From assembly GCF_001570545.1 (NCBI RefSeq), contig NZ_BBXD01000021.1, positions 124,001 to 188,000 on the forward strand: a stretch of DNA of 64,000 nucleotides, given 5' to 3'. The position numbers and the translations under genes are program-made. The stretch comes from Herbidospora mongoliensis (GTDB lineage Bacteria; Actinomycetota; Actinomycetes; Streptosporangiales; Streptosporangiaceae). Positions 42,917-51,585 of this stretch are shown one piece after another (the stretch's first letter is position 1; the number at the start of each line of letters is the position of its first letter). The notes beneath the pieces are model-generated. The model did no database searches. It saw only the letters and a list, made by a program, of their open reading frames with translations, and had not been told where the DNA came from.

Positions 42917-43678
42917 TCAGTGTCGGCCCCCCACATACCGGTCGGTGAGCTTGGCCACCGCGGCGACCACTTCTGAGGGGTTCGACAGGTCGGGCAGCAC
43001 TATGTCGGCGCCGGCCTCGGTGAGTTCGGCGAACGTCGACCGGCCCGACGTGACCGCGATCATCGCCGCCCCGGCGATGCGGGCCGCCTGCACGTCGCGG
43101 GTCGAGTCGCCGATCAGCACGGCCGAGAAGGGGGCGCCGTACTTGTCCTTGGCCCGGCCCTGGGCGACCTGGAGGAGGCTGGCCTTCGGGTAGACCTCTT
43201 CGCCGTAGCCGCCGATCGTGAAGTCGATGTACTTGTTCAGGCCGAACGCGGTCAGCTTGTGCACCGCGTTGGACTTGATCGTGCCGGTCAGCACCGACTG
43301 GACCGTCCCGTCGAGGCGGGAGACCGCCCTGAGCGCGTCTTTGGCGCCGGGCATCGCCCGGCCCTGCTTGGTGAGGCGGTCGCGCCGGTCGCCGAACGAC
43401 TGGGCGAGGGCCTCGATGAACCTGGGCAGGTGGCTGTCGTCGGTCGTGATGCCGTTGAAGGCCAGGGTGTCGAAGATGATCTCCGAGTCGGAGCGCCCCA
43501 TGGCGGGGGCCAGCTTCACGAGGGGGCGGCCGGTGACCGCGCGGAACGCCTCGGCGTAGGCGTCCCGCGTGACGATCGTGACGTCGACCAAGGTCAGGTC
43601 GATGTTCCAGAGGACGAGTCGGCGGTCGATGGGGGCCTCCGAGGGGGAAAGTATTGCTTCGCCCAGAGTAAGGCCCAC
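42917..43678 (-). CDS. HAD-like protein with Asn for the nucleophile, 253 aa
   Basis: HAD fold with cap: LVLWNIDLTLVDV occupies motif I (normally DxDGTLxD), SVLTGTIKSN motif II, YPKASLLQ motif III and VLIGDSTRDVQAA motif IV. The first Asp of motif I, the phosphoryl-accepting nucleophile, is Asn, and the Gly is Leu. Phosphatase activity is therefore doubtful. The start is GTG 43678 or further in. It lies between two other HAD-type genes and acetoacetyl-CoA synthetase on the same strand. Confidence 0.82.
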   Translation of the reverse strand: MGLTLGEAILSPSEAPIDRRLVLWNIDLTLVDVTIVTRDAYAEAFRAVTGRPLVKLAPAMGRSDSEIIFDTLAFNGITTDDSHLPRFIEALAQSFGDRRDRLTKQGRAMPGAKDALRAVSRLDGTVQSVLTGTIKSNAVHKLTAFGLNKYIDFTIGGYGEEVYPKASLLQVAQGRAKDKYGAPFSAVLIGDSTRDVQAARIAGAAMIAVTSGRSTFAELTEAGADIVLPDLSNPSEVVAAVAKLTDRYVGGRH

Positions 43679-43692
43679 TGATCCCGATCAGG

Positions 43693-44328
43693 TCAGATCA
43701 GATCCATCGCGTCTGAAAGCGAGTCGACCACCGGGAAACCGAGCGACGCCAGTTCGGCGCGGCTGGTCATGCCCCCGGTGTAGAGGATCGCCCGCGCGCC
43801 CACGTGGCGGGCGGCGATGCCGTCGTCGACGCTGTCGCCGATCATCACGATGTCGGCCGGGTCGAGGTCGAGGGCCTTCATGTGCTCGGCCATGTGCTCG
43901 GCCTTGTGGCCGCCGGGGCTGGTCAGGCGCAGGCCGTCGACCCGGGTGAAGTGGTGGTCGATGCCGAACTCGGCGATCTTGGGCACCAGCCGTTCGTGCT
44001 GCCACATCGACAGCAGCGACTGGCTGCGGCCGGCCTCGCCCCACGCCGCGAGGATGGCCGGCGCGCCCTCGGCCAGCAGGCAGGCCTCCATGAACTGGTG
44101 GTAGTGCAGGTGGAAGCCCTCGTCGAGGCGCTCCCACTCGCCCTCTTCGAGGGCGCGGCCGATGATGCGTTCGTACGCGACCCAGATCGGGCGGCAGTAG
44201 ACGCCGCGGAACCCGTCGAGGTCGATGGGTGCGACCCCGTAGGTGCGGAAGATCTCATTGGTGGCACTCACGACCGCGTCGGAGTCGTGAAATAGGGTGC
44301 CGTTCCAGTCCCAGACGATGTGTGTCAT
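43693..44328 (-). CDS. HAD-superfamily hydrolase, PGP-like, 211 aa
   Basis: Motif I VWDWNGTLFHDSD keeps the nucleophilic Asp; motif IV is IVMIGDSVDDGIAARHVG. The four-helix cap lies at about 20-85. It resembles phosphoglycolate phosphatase-type enzymes, but the substrate is unknown. ATG 44328 is supported by the conserved N-terminus. It is 14 bases upstream of the next HAD gene start, so the genes are probably co-transcribed. Confidence 0.85.
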   Translation of the reverse strand: MTHIVWDWNGTLFHDSDAVVSATNEIFRTYGVAPIDLDGFRGVYCRPIWVAYERIIGRALEEGEWERLDEGFHLHYHQFMEACLLAEGAPAILAAWGEAGRSQSLLSMWQHERLVPKIAEFGIDHHFTRVDGLRLTSPGGHKAEHMAEHMKALDLDPADIVMIGDSVDDGIAARHVGARAILYTGGMTSRAELASLGFPVVDSLSDAMDLI

Positions 44329-44341
44329 AGCGCCATCAAGG

Positions 44342-44848
44342 TTAGCCGAGGACGTCGGGGATCTCCTGGGTGGCATACCAGAGCAGCTCGTGCGCCTCGG
44401 CGCCGTCGACGGTGAACCGCGCGTCGTCGTCGCCCGCGTCGGCGGCCTTCAGCGCCAGCGCGGCGGCCTCGACGTCGGGCACCGCCGACAGCTCGTCGAC
44501 GTGGGCGGCCTGGATCAGCCGCATCGGGACGGCCGCGTCAAGCCTGACCCGGCCGCGCTCGGCGACGTCGGGGCTGACCCGCACATCGGCGTCGGGGATC
44601 TCGGCGGCGATGACCACCCGGCGGGCCGGGGCGGTCACGCCGTCGGACAGGTCGGCCGCGATCATCCGTAGCGACGCGCGCGCCGCCTCCGAGAGGGCCA
44701 CGTATTCGAGCTCCTCGGTGTCGCCGGAGACGTACCACTCCACGAGGGCGGGCGTCACGGCGAACCCGGTCAGCGGAGCGGGGCCCAGCTCACCCGCGGC
44801 GGCCGTGCGGGCCAGCGCGGGGAGTGTGCACGGAAGGTAGACACGCAT
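44342..44848 (-). CDS. Conserved actinobacterial protein, DUF6912-like, 168 aa
   Basis: It starts MRVYLPCTLPALARTAAAGELG and ends with HELLWYATQEIPDVLG. Small alpha/beta protein without catalytic motif; I associate it with the DUF6912 family of high-GC actinobacteria. ATG 44848 is chosen; a second ATG lies two codons upstream. It sits between two HAD genes with short gaps (13 and 16 bases). Confidence 0.65.
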   Translation of the reverse strand: MRVYLPCTLPALARTAAAGELGPAPLTGFAVTPALVEWYVSGDTEELEYVALSEAARASLRMIAADLSDGVTAPARRVVIAAEIPDADVRVSPDVAERGRVRLDAAVPMRLIQAAHVDELSAVPDVEAAALALKAADAGDDDARFTVDGAEAHELLWYATQEIPDVLG

Positions 44849-44864
44849 GAGCACGAGTCTCCCA

Positions 44865-45515
44865 TCACGCCGGCCTCAGAGGCACCTTGAGCAACGTCTC
44901 CAGCTCGGTGATGGTGGTGTCGGCGTGGGTGTGCAGGATGCCGGTGAAGCCCAGCTCGCGAGCGGCGACGATGTTGGCCTCGATGTCGTCGATGAAGACG
45001 CACTCGGCCGGTTCGAGCCCGACCAGGCCGACGGCGTGGGCGAAGATGCGCGGCTCGGGCTTGCGCATGCCGACCTCACCGGAGATGACCACTGCGTCGA
45101 ACGCGTCCTCCCAGCCGGTGCGGTCGTATTCGTTGCCCCACGAGTTCGACACCAGGCAGGTCTTGTATCCGGCCTCGCGCGCCCGGCGGAGCATCTCGAA
45201 CATCGCCTCGACGGGCAGGAATCCGGCGAACATGCGGGTCAGCAGGCCTTCGGCGATCGGCGCCACCCCGTCGTGGGTGCGCAGCTCGGCGGCCAGGGCC
45301 GTCTCGAAGGCGAGCGCGGTGATCTCCCCGCGCTCCAGCGTGTGGATCGGGTTCTCCACGCCCTCTCCGCCGTAGGCCGTCGCGATCATCTCCCGCATCA
45401 CGCCGGTGTAGTGGCCAGCGTCGATGCGGTCGGTGACCAGCCATGTGTTGATGGACTCGGCCATGCTCGTGGTGAGAACCCCGGCCCAGTCGATGAGCAC
45501 CCCTTTGACCGTCAT
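44865..45515 (-). CDS. HAD-superfamily hydrolase, dehalogenase/epoxide-hydrolase N-domain-like, 216 aa
   Basis: Motif I is VLIDWAGVLTTS (Asp nucleophile kept, DxxGVLT variant). Motif II is CLVSNSWGNEYD, motif III RKPEPRIFAHA and motif IV VFIDDIEANIVAARELG. This pattern resembles the HAD-IA subfamily that includes the N-domain of soluble epoxide hydrolase. The gene follows the GH3 gene by 15 bases. Confidence 0.85.
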   Translation of the reverse strand: MTVKGVLIDWAGVLTTSMAESINTWLVTDRIDAGHYTGVMREMIATAYGGEGVENPIHTLERGEITALAFETALAAELRTHDGVAPIAEGLLTRMFAGFLPVEAMFEMLRRAREAGYKTCLVSNSWGNEYDRTGWEDAFDAVVISGEVGMRKPEPRIFAHAVGLVGLEPAECVFIDDIEANIVAARELGFTGILHTHADTTITELETLLKVPLRPA

Positions 45516-45530
45516 GTCGTCAAAGGGTAG

Positions 45531-46805
45531 TCACCGCGAGCCCGTCGTGATCCGCCGGGCGACCGCGCGGTGTTCGGCCGTCTTGAGGAGCTTGGCCGCC
45601 GCCGACGGGTGGGGGAAGGCCCGCGGGTGGTCGAGGCCGTAGTTCTCCTTCAGCGCGAGGATGCGCTCGACCGACGCGTTCAGCCTGGTCGCGGTGATGC
45701 GGCCCGACGCGACCGCCGCGAGGACGGCGTCGTGGGCGGCGTCGAAGTCGGGCGGCATGAGCAGGATGTCGACCCCGGCCAGGATCGCGCGGACGGCCAC
45801 CTCGCCGTCGCCGTACTTCTCGCGGACGCCCTCCATGTTGAGCGCGTCGGTGAAGACGACCCCCTTGAAGCCGAGTTCGCCGCGCAGCACCCCGGTGAGG
45901 ATCTTCTTGGACAGCGTGGCCGGGTCGCCCGACGGATCGAGCGCGGGCATCACGATGTGGGCGCTCATGATGGCGTCGACGTCGTTGGCGATGGCCTCTT
46001 TGAACGGCGGCGCGTCGAGCTTCTCCCACTCCGCGCGGGTGTGGTCGATGACCGGCAGGGAGGTGTGGCTGTCCATGTTGGTGTCGCCGTGACCCGGGAA
46101 GTGCTTCACGGTCGTCGCGACGCCGCCGTCGTGGAAGCCCTGGATGGCCGCGCCGACCATGTCGGCGACCTCTTCGGGATCGTTCCCATAGGCGCGCGGG
46201 CCGATGACCGGGTTGTTCGGGTTGACGTTCACGTCGGCGACCGGCGCGAAGTCGAGCGAGATGCCGAGCGCGTTGAGCTCCTCGGCGGTGACCCTGGCCG
46301 CGTCGCGGGCGTTGCGCGTGTCACCGGTCTGGCCGATCACCGAGGCGCCGGGGATGTCGGTGACGATGCCGTCGAGCCGGGAGACGATGCCGTTCTCCTG
46401 GTCGACGCCGATGAGCAGCGGCACCTTCGGGGAGGCGGCGCGCAGCCCGGCGGTCAGCTGGGCGACCTGCCGGGCGTTCACGATGTTGCCGGTGCCGGGG
46501 AACAGGATCATGCCGCCGAGGTGGTATTTCTCGATGACCTCGGCGGGGGTGCCGACGCCGTAGCGGGCCTGGTTCTCCTGGTTCACGGTGTCGGCCGTGG
46601 AGCCGTAGAGCACCGGCATGAAGAGCTGGCCCACCTTCTCCTCGACCGTCATCTCCTCGGTGGGAGACGGCGACGGGCTGGGCGAAGGAGGCGCGACGGC
46701 GGTGGTCGTCGCCGCGCTGGGGAGAGTGGTGCGTGGCGGGGTGGTCGAACACCCCGCCACGAGGACGAGCAGACCGGCGCAGAACAGCGCCCTGTGGAGG
46801 GACAC
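45531..46805 (-). CDS. Beta-N-acetylhexosaminidase, GH3 (NagZ-type) lipoprotein, 424 aa
   Basis: Signal peptide with lipobox VAGC, a Ser/Pro/Thr linker (20-50), then a GH3 catalytic domain. KHFPGHGDTNMDSH is the NagZ-specific loop with the His acid/base, and GVVFTDALNMEG bears the Asp nucleophile. It cleaves terminal GlcNAc from muropeptides or chitooligosaccharides outside the cell. It ends the PTS gene run (EI start-to-stop side), so released GlcNAc could feed the PTS; this coupling is inferred. GTG 46805 is 16 bases after the EI stop. Confidence 0.92.
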   Translation of the reverse strand: MSLHRALFCAGLLVLVAGCSTTPPRTTLPSAATTTAVAPPSPSPSPSPTEEMTVEEKVGQLFMPVLYGSTADTVNQENQARYGVGTPAEVIEKYHLGGMILFPGTGNIVNARQVAQLTAGLRAASPKVPLLIGVDQENGIVSRLDGIVTDIPGASVIGQTGDTRNARDAARVTAEELNALGISLDFAPVADVNVNPNNPVIGPRAYGNDPEEVADMVGAAIQGFHDGGVATTVKHFPGHGDTNMDSHTSLPVIDHTRAEWEKLDAPPFKEAIANDVDAIMSAHIVMPALDPSGDPATLSKKILTGVLRGELGFKGVVFTDALNMEGVREKYGDGEVAVRAILAGVDILLMPPDFDAAHDAVLAAVASGRITATRLNASVERILALKENYGLDHPRAFPHPSAAAKLLKTAEHRAVARRITTGSR

Positions 46806-46821
46806 CCCGGCACCTTAGCGG

Positions 46822-48507
46822 CTACATGCCCAGATCAGTCAGGCCGGGCAGGTGCGCGCGGGCCGCCTCCTTCGCCTCGGACGCGCCCGGTGCGTCCCGG
46901 GCGGCCTCGGCCGCGGCGCGGCACTGGGCGAGGGTGTGCCGCGACAGCGACGCGCGCACCCACGGCAGCGCCGGGGAGCCCATCGACAGGGACGTCACGC
47001 CCAGGCCGACGAGCACGCACGCGAGCACCGGGTCGGCCCCCGCCTCGCCGCAGACGCCGCAGCTCTTCCCGGCCGCGCCCGCCGCCCGCGCGGCCATCGC
47101 GATCAGGTCGAGCACGGCCGGATGCCAGGGATCCTGCAGGTCGGAGACGCCGGCGATCTGGCGGTCGGCGGCCATGGCGTACTGGGTGAGGTCGTTGGTG
47201 CCGATCGAGAAGAAGTCGACGACCCTGGCCAGGTCGCGGGCGCGCAGCGCGGCCGACGGGACCTCGATCATGATGCCGGCGGTCTCCAGCCCGGCCGCGT
47301 GGCAGGCGTCGGCGAACCAGGCCGCCTCGGCGACGGTGGCGACCATCGGGGCCATGACGTAGGGGATCGCCTCGGTGCCCTGCGCGGCGCGGGCCAGCGC
47401 GCCGAGCTGGGCGGCCATCATGTCGGGGTAACGGCGGAACATGCGCAGGCCGCGTTCGCCCAGCGCCGGGTTGGGCTCCTCGCCGGGCGGCGGCAGGAAG
47501 GTCAGCGGCTTGTCGGCGCCCGCGTCGAGGGTGCGGACCACGACCCGGCCGCCGGGGAACGCGTCGAAGACCGCGCGGTAGGCGGCCTCCTGCTCGTCTT
47601 CGGTCGGCGCGTCGGCGCGGTCGAGGAAGAGGAACTCGGTGCGGTAGAGGCCGACGCCTTCTGCGCCGTTGGCCAAAGCGGCTTCGAGGTCCTTCGGGCC
47701 GCCGACGTTGGCGAGCAGCGGCACCGGGTGACCGTCAGAGGTGGCGCCGGGTCCGGTCGTACCGGACAGCACCTCGGCACGGGCCCGCGCGGTCTCGACG
47801 GCGGCCCGCGCGGTGCCGGGCTCCGGCTCGATGACGACCTCGCCGGTCGCGCCGTCGACCAGCAGCAACGTGCCCTGCGCCAGCGCGGTCGCGCCCGCGC
47901 ACCCGACGACGGCGGGCACGCCCATCGCGCGGGCCAGGATCGCGGTGTGACTGGTCGGCCCGCCGTCTTCGGTGACGAAGGCGGCCACCAGGTTCCGGTC
48001 GAGCAGCGCGGTGTCGGCGGGCGCGAGATCCCGGGCCACCAGGATGTAGGGCTCGGTCGCGTCGACCGGCACCCCCGGCATCGGCGCGCCGGTCAGCCGG
48101 GAGACCGCGCGGTCGCGGATGTCGTCGAGGTCGGCGACGCGTTCCCCGAGGTATCCGCCGGCGGCGGCGAGCAGCTCGCGGTAGGCCCCGAAGGCCTCGT
48201 ACACGGCTCTCTCTCCGGCGGTGCCCTCGTCGACCAGCTCGGCGACCCCGTCGGCCAGACCGGGGTCGCGGGCCATCATCGCCTGGGCCGACAGCACCTC
48301 GGCGGCCTCTCCCCCGGCCCGTTCGCCGCGTGCGTCGAGGTCGGCGGCGACGTCTTCGAGCGCGGCCGTGACGCGGGCCTTCTCAGCCTCGGCGTCGCCT
48401 GCGTGCCTGAGGTTCTTCGCGGGCTCGGGGATCGCGCCGATCAGCAGGTGGGCGGCGGCGTAGCCGGTGCCGGGGCTGACCCCGGAGCCCTTCAGGGTGG
48501 TGGCCAT
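46822..48507 (-). CDS. ptsI: PTS enzyme I, 561 aa
   Basis: Phosphoenolpyruvate-protein phosphotransferase: the phosphohistidine domain has GGPTSHTAILARAMGVPAVVG (active His), and the PEP-utilising barrel has GLYRTEFLFLDR, FDAFPGGRVVVRTLDAGADK and SIGTNDLTQYAMAADR. It transfers phosphate from PEP to HPr. The ATG overlaps the HPr stop by one base (TGATG). Confidence 0.95.
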   Translation of the reverse strand: MATTLKGSGVSPGTGYAAAHLLIGAIPEPAKNLRHAGDAEAEKARVTAALEDVAADLDARGERAGGEAAEVLSAQAMMARDPGLADGVAELVDEGTAGERAVYEAFGAYRELLAAAGGYLGERVADLDDIRDRAVSRLTGAPMPGVPVDATEPYILVARDLAPADTALLDRNLVAAFVTEDGGPTSHTAILARAMGVPAVVGCAGATALAQGTLLLVDGATGEVVIEPEPGTARAAVETARARAEVLSGTTGPGATSDGHPVPLLANVGGPKDLEAALANGAEGVGLYRTEFLFLDRADAPTEDEQEAAYRAVFDAFPGGRVVVRTLDAGADKPLTFLPPPGEEPNPALGERGLRMFRRYPDMMAAQLGALARAAQGTEAIPYVMAPMVATVAEAAWFADACHAAGLETAGIMIEVPSAALRARDLARVVDFFSIGTNDLTQYAMAADRQIAGVSDLQDPWHPAVLDLIAMAARAAGAAGKSCGVCGEAGADPVLACVLVGLGVTSLSMGSPALPWVRASLSRHTLAQCRAAAEAARDAPGASEAKEAARAHLPGLTDLGM

Positions 48508-48764
48508 CAGGTCGCTCCGGCTATCGAGGACAGCTCGTCGAGCAGTGCGTCGGCGCCCTCGCCGTCGACGTTGATGGTGACGGCGTCACCCTTCTTCACG
48601 TCGAGGGCCAGCACGGCCAGGATGCTCTTGGCGTTGACCGGCACCCCGTCGCCCTTGGCGAGGGTCACGCTTCCGGACGACTTGGTCGCGGTCTGCACGA
48701 ACGTGGCGGCGGGACGGGCGTGCAGTCCCACCTCCGCCTCGACGATGAGCCTTCGTTGCGGCAC
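48507..48764 (-). CDS. ptsH: PTS phosphocarrier HPr, 85 aa
   Basis: VGLHARPAATFV contains the phosphorylated His, and VNAKSILAVLALDVKKGD holds the regulatory-Ser-like site. GTG 48764 follows AAGGAGG. It passes phosphate from EI to EIIA. A dre-like palindrome sits 19 bases upstream of the start. Confidence 0.95.
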   Translation of the reverse strand: MPQRRLIVEAEVGLHARPAATFVQTATKSSGSVTLAKGDGVPVNAKSILAVLALDVKKGDAVTINVDGEGADALLDELSSIAGAT

Positions 48765-48782
48765 GCTGCCTCCTTGGGGTCC

Positions 48783-48798
48783 GGCGGTCCGGACCACT
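48783..48798. promoter_or_regulatory. dre-like site upstream of ptsH
   Basis: On the minus strand it reads AGTGGTCCGGACCGCC, close to the DasR-responsive element ACTGGTCTAGACCACT (recalled). It lies in the 55-base gap between the IIA stop and the HPr start, suggesting an internal promoter for ptsHI under the GntR regulator. Inferred from sequence similarity. Confidence 0.5.
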
Positions 48799-48819
48799 TA
48801 TCCAATACCCGGTTGGGGT

Positions 48820-49266
48820 TCAATGCCAGAGGAAGAGGGGATCGCCCGCTTCGACCGGTCCGCTCGCCACGCCGGAGACGCTCTCCGGCCCGGCGTCCAG
48901 GGCTATCACCGGGCATACCGGCGAATACCCCTCCTCGTCGACGGCATGCGGATGCCAGGCGACGACCGGTTGCCCGGCCGTGACGAGGTCGCCCTCCGAG
49001 GCCAGCGCCTCGAATCCGGCGCCGCGCAGCTTAACGGTGTCGACGCCGAGATGGGTCAGCACACCCCGGCCGTCGTCGCCGACCACGATGTAGGCGTGCG
49101 GGTGGAGCTTCACCAGCCGGCCGGCGATCGGCGCGACCGCGACCTGCGGCCCCCGCGCCGGGTCGACGGCCGCGCCCGGACCCACCATGGCCTGTGAGAA
49201 CACGGGGTCGGGCACGGCCGGGAGCCCGATCGCGCGGCCGTTCACCGGAGAGTGGACGATCGTCAA
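48820..49266 (-). CDS. PTS EIIA, glucose/GlcNAc (Crr) type, 148 aa
   Basis: It has the Crr fold pattern: VFSQAMVGPGAAVDP, VAPIAGRLVKLHPHAYIV, then GVLTHLGVDTVKLRG with the phosphorylated His, and PVVAWHPHAVDEEGY. The start is TTG 49266, overlapping the IIB stop as TTGA; no other start gives the family N-terminus (TIVHSPVNG). It carries phosphate from HPr to EIIB. Confidence 0.88.
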   Translation of the reverse strand: MTIVHSPVNGRAIGLPAVPDPVFSQAMVGPGAAVDPARGPQVAVAPIAGRLVKLHPHAYIVVGDDGRGVLTHLGVDTVKLRGAGFEALASEGDLVTAGQPVVAWHPHAVDEEGYSPVCPVIALDAGPESVSGVASGPVEAGDPLFLWH

Positions 49267-49502
49267 GCGAAGTCCAACAGGTCGTCGATGTCGCTGGCGA
49301 TCGTGTCGGCCTCCGGCCCGACGACGACCTGCACGATGTTCCCGGTGGCCATCACACCGTGGGCGCCCGCGGCTTTCAACGCGGCCTGGTCGATCTTGGA
49401 GGCGTCGTGCACCTCGGTCCGGAGCCGGGTGATGCAGGGCTCGATCTCGATGATGTTGCCGGGCCCGCCCAGGGCCGCGATGATCTTGCGCGCATCCGCC
49501 AT
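49263..49502 (-). CDS. PTS EIIB, glucose/GlcNAc type, 79 aa
   Basis: Stand-alone EIIB domain: IIEIEPCITRLRTEVHDAS contains the phosphorylated Cys. About 80 residues is normal for the separate actinomycete NagF/MalX2-type EIIB. GAGG precedes ATG 49502. It hands phosphate to sugar bound by the EIIC encoded on the other strand. Confidence 0.92.
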   Translation of the reverse strand: MADARKIIAALGGPGNIIEIEPCITRLRTEVHDASKIDQAALKAAGAHGVMATGNIVQVVVGPEADTIASDIDDLLDFA

Positions 49503-49532
49503 GACGCCTCCTCTGGATCTTTTGGGCCGACC

Positions 49533-50573
49533 CTACTCGTCGGTCTGGGTGACCTTGTTGAGGCCGCGGGGCGCGTCGGGGTCGTACCCGAGCCTGCGCG
49601 CCAGCGCCTCGGTGAGCAGCTGACCGGGGACGATCAGCCCCAGCGGCGCCACCCATTCGGGCAGGTCCGGGCCGTTGAGCGAGGCGGTGGAGACGCTCGA
49701 CAGCGCCGGCCCGCCGCCGACTCCGTAGGACGCCGCGCCCGCGCCGGTCACCCGCTCGGCCAGCGCGACCGTGCCCGCCAGGGTCGGCCCGTCGCCGGCC
49801 GCGACCAGGATCGCCGGGGTGTCGGCGTCGACCACCGCGATCGGCCCGTGCAGCAGGTCGGCGTAGGACAGGCCCATGGCGTGCAGGTAGCAGGCCTCCT
49901 TGAGCTTCAGCGCGAGCTCCAGCGCGGTCGAGAAGGCCAGCCCGCGCCCCGACACGACCACGCCCGGCTTGTCGGCCAGCCCCTCGACCAGGGCGTCGAG
50001 GTCGCCCGGGTCCTCGATGAGCTTCTGGATGGCGTCCGGAACCCTCTGCAGATCGTCTTTGTGGACGTCCGCGCCGAGGCCCAGCGCCAGCACCGCCATG
50101 GCCGCGAGCTGGGTCGTGTACGTCTTGGTCGCCGGCACCGCCTTCTCCTCCCCGGCGACCGTGCACAGGGCGAGGTCGGCGGCCAGCGCCAGCGGGCTCT
50201 GCTCACCCCCGTTGGTGATGGCCACCGTCTTGGCGCCGCAGTCGCGGGCCCAGTCGAGGGTTTCGACGATCTCCTCGGTCCGTCCCGACTGGGAGACGGC
50301 CACCGCGAGCACTCCGTCGAGGTCGAGCTTTCGGCGGTAGGTTGTGGCGATCGACGGAGCGGCCAGCGCCGACATCCGCCCGGCGTGTGACTCGATCAGA
50401 TAGCGCCCGTAGATCGCGGCGTTGTCCGAGGTGCCGCGGGCGATGAACAGCAGGTGGCGGGTCTGTCCGGCGAGAGAGGTGACTTCGGGGATCCTGGGGA
50501 GCAGGGCGTCCAGCGTGGCGCGCAGGGCGGCCGGCTGTTCGGCGATCTCACTGCGCATCTTCGTCGTCGTCAC
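49533..50573 (-). CDS. SIS-domain sugar isomerase/deaminase (GlmS-C/AgaS-like), 346 aa
   Basis: Tandem SIS domains: LLFIARGTSDNAAIYGRYLIE, VAVSQSGRTEEIVETLD and TKTYTTQLAAMAVLA, then VVVSGRGLAFSTALELALKLKE. No glutaminase domain precedes it. In PTS loci such proteins isomerise or deaminate amino-sugar phosphates, for example GlcN-6-P. GTG 50573 has AGGA upstream; ATG 50558 is the alternative. First gene of the minus-strand PTS operon, under a palindromic operator. Confidence 0.85.
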   Translation of the reverse strand: MTTTKMRSEIAEQPAALRATLDALLPRIPEVTSLAGQTRHLLFIARGTSDNAAIYGRYLIESHAGRMSALAAPSIATTYRRKLDLDGVLAVAVSQSGRTEEIVETLDWARDCGAKTVAITNGGEQSPLALAADLALCTVAGEEKAVPATKTYTTQLAAMAVLALGLGADVHKDDLQRVPDAIQKLIEDPGDLDALVEGLADKPGVVVSGRGLAFSTALELALKLKEACYLHAMGLSYADLLHGPIAVVDADTPAILVAAGDGPTLAGTVALAERVTGAGAASYGVGGGPALSSVSTASLNGPDLPEWVAPLGLIVPGQLLTEALARRLGYDPDAPRGLNKVTQTDE

Positions 50574-50621
50574 GTGCCCATCCTGTAATCGGTCCGTACG
50601 TTGACAGACATTTCGGCGGTG

Positions 50622-50643
50622 TGGTCTAGTCCGGACTAGACCA
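50622..50643. promoter_or_regulatory. Perfect palindromic dre-like operator
   Basis: Half-sites TGGTCTAG (50622-50629) and CTAGACCA (50636-50643) flank TCCGGA, forming a perfect 22-bp palindrome. The arms match the DasR element TGGTCTAGACCA but are spread apart. It lies between the divergent SIS and GntR genes, so the regulator probably controls both. Confidence 0.7.
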
Positions 50644-50679
50644 GTACGAACCATAACAAAGCGGAGAGGGGAGGCGACA

Positions 50680-51441
50680 GTGGCAGGCATCGACGCCAGG
50701 GGAAGTGGCGCCACCATCGACCCGGACAGCCCTGTCCCCAAGTACTTCCAGCTCCGCGAGATCATCCTCGACCTCATCGAGAACAACGAGCTGCCCATCG
50801 GCGCGGCGATCCCGTCGGAACGCGAACTCTGCCAGCGCTTCGGCCTGTCCCGCATGACCGTGCGCCAAGCGGTGGATCACCTGGTCAGCGAGGGACGACT
50901 GCATCGCGTACCGGGCAAGGGCACCTTCGTCGCACGGCCGAAAATCGAACTGGCCCTGCAGCTGACGTCGTTCAGCGACGACATGCGCGCCCGCGGCCTG
51001 GAACCCGGCAGCCGCGACCTCGACCGCCGGGTGGTCCGCGCCAGCGCCCACCTGGCCCGCGAACTCGGCATCGCCCCGGGTGACGAAGTTCACTTCATCG
51101 AACGCCTCCGCACGGCCGACGGCGAGCCCCTGGCGATCGAACGCGCCCACATCCCCCTCGCCCTGGCCCCCGACCTGGAGAGCTACGACCTCTCAGGCCG
51201 ATCCCTGTACGCGCTCCTGGAGTCCCGATACGGTCTGATCCTCGACGCAGGGGAACTCACCATCGACGGCGGCATCGCCGACCCCAGCGACGCCGACCTG
51301 CTGAAACTCTCCCGCGGCGGGGCCGTGCTGCTGCTCTCGCGACGGTCCTACGCGGGCGGAGTCTGCGCCGAGCTCGGCGTGTCGACCTACCGGGCCGACC
51401 GCTACCAGCTCCGCACACTCCTGGAGCCACGGCGGGCCTAG
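50680..51441 (+). CDS. dasR: GntR/HutC-family regulator, DasR-like, 253 aa
   Basis: N-terminal winged helix: PVPKYFQLREIILDLIENNE, IPSERELCQRFGLSRMTVRQ and GRLHRVPGKGTFVARPK. A UTRA effector domain follows (ELALQLTSFSDDMRARGLEPG through the C-terminus). The length and UTRA sequence are like Streptomyces DasR, which responds to GlcN-6-P and controls GlcNAc uptake. The PTS neighbours and dre-like sites support this. GGAGAGGGGAGG precedes GTG/ATG 50680. Confidence 0.88.
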   Translation: MAGIDARGSGATIDPDSPVPKYFQLREIILDLIENNELPIGAAIPSERELCQRFGLSRMTVRQAVDHLVSEGRLHRVPGKGTFVARPKIELALQLTSFSDDMRARGLEPGSRDLDRRVVRASAHLARELGIAPGDEVHFIERLRTADGEPLAIERAHIPLALAPDLESYDLSGRSLYALLESRYGLILDAGELTIDGGIADPSDADLLKLSRGGAVLLLSRRSYAGGVCAELGVSTYRADRYQLRTLLEPRRA

Positions 51442-51457
51442 AACCACGGGAGGACCC

Positions 51458-51535
51458 ATGATGGTGCGATCGCGAATCGCCCGCTCTCCCTTTGTCCCGC
51501 CCGCACCGCTCCTGGAAGCCCGGGAGGAACCATGA
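51458..51535 (+). other. Small ORF resembling a decayed copy of the EIIC start
   Basis: ATG 51458 follows GGGAGGA and encodes 25 residues with VRSRIARSP, similar to VMSRIGRSL at the EIIC start. The stop TGA overlaps the next ATG (51532). The DNA also resembles the EIIC 5' end, so this looks like a partial tandem duplication, now possibly a coupled leader ORF. Confidence 0.4.
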
Positions 51536-51585
51536 CCGCGCCCCTCCTCCTGGAGACATGGGAGGGACGATGGCCGCGGCGATGA
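51532..51585 (+). other. Second small ORF leading into EIIC
   Basis: ATG 51532, with GGGAGGAA upstream, encodes 17 residues beginning MTAPLLLETWEGRW. Its TGA (51583-51585) overlaps an EIIC start candidate, ATG 51582. It completes a chain of ATGA overlaps from 51458 into EIIC. Confidence 0.4.
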
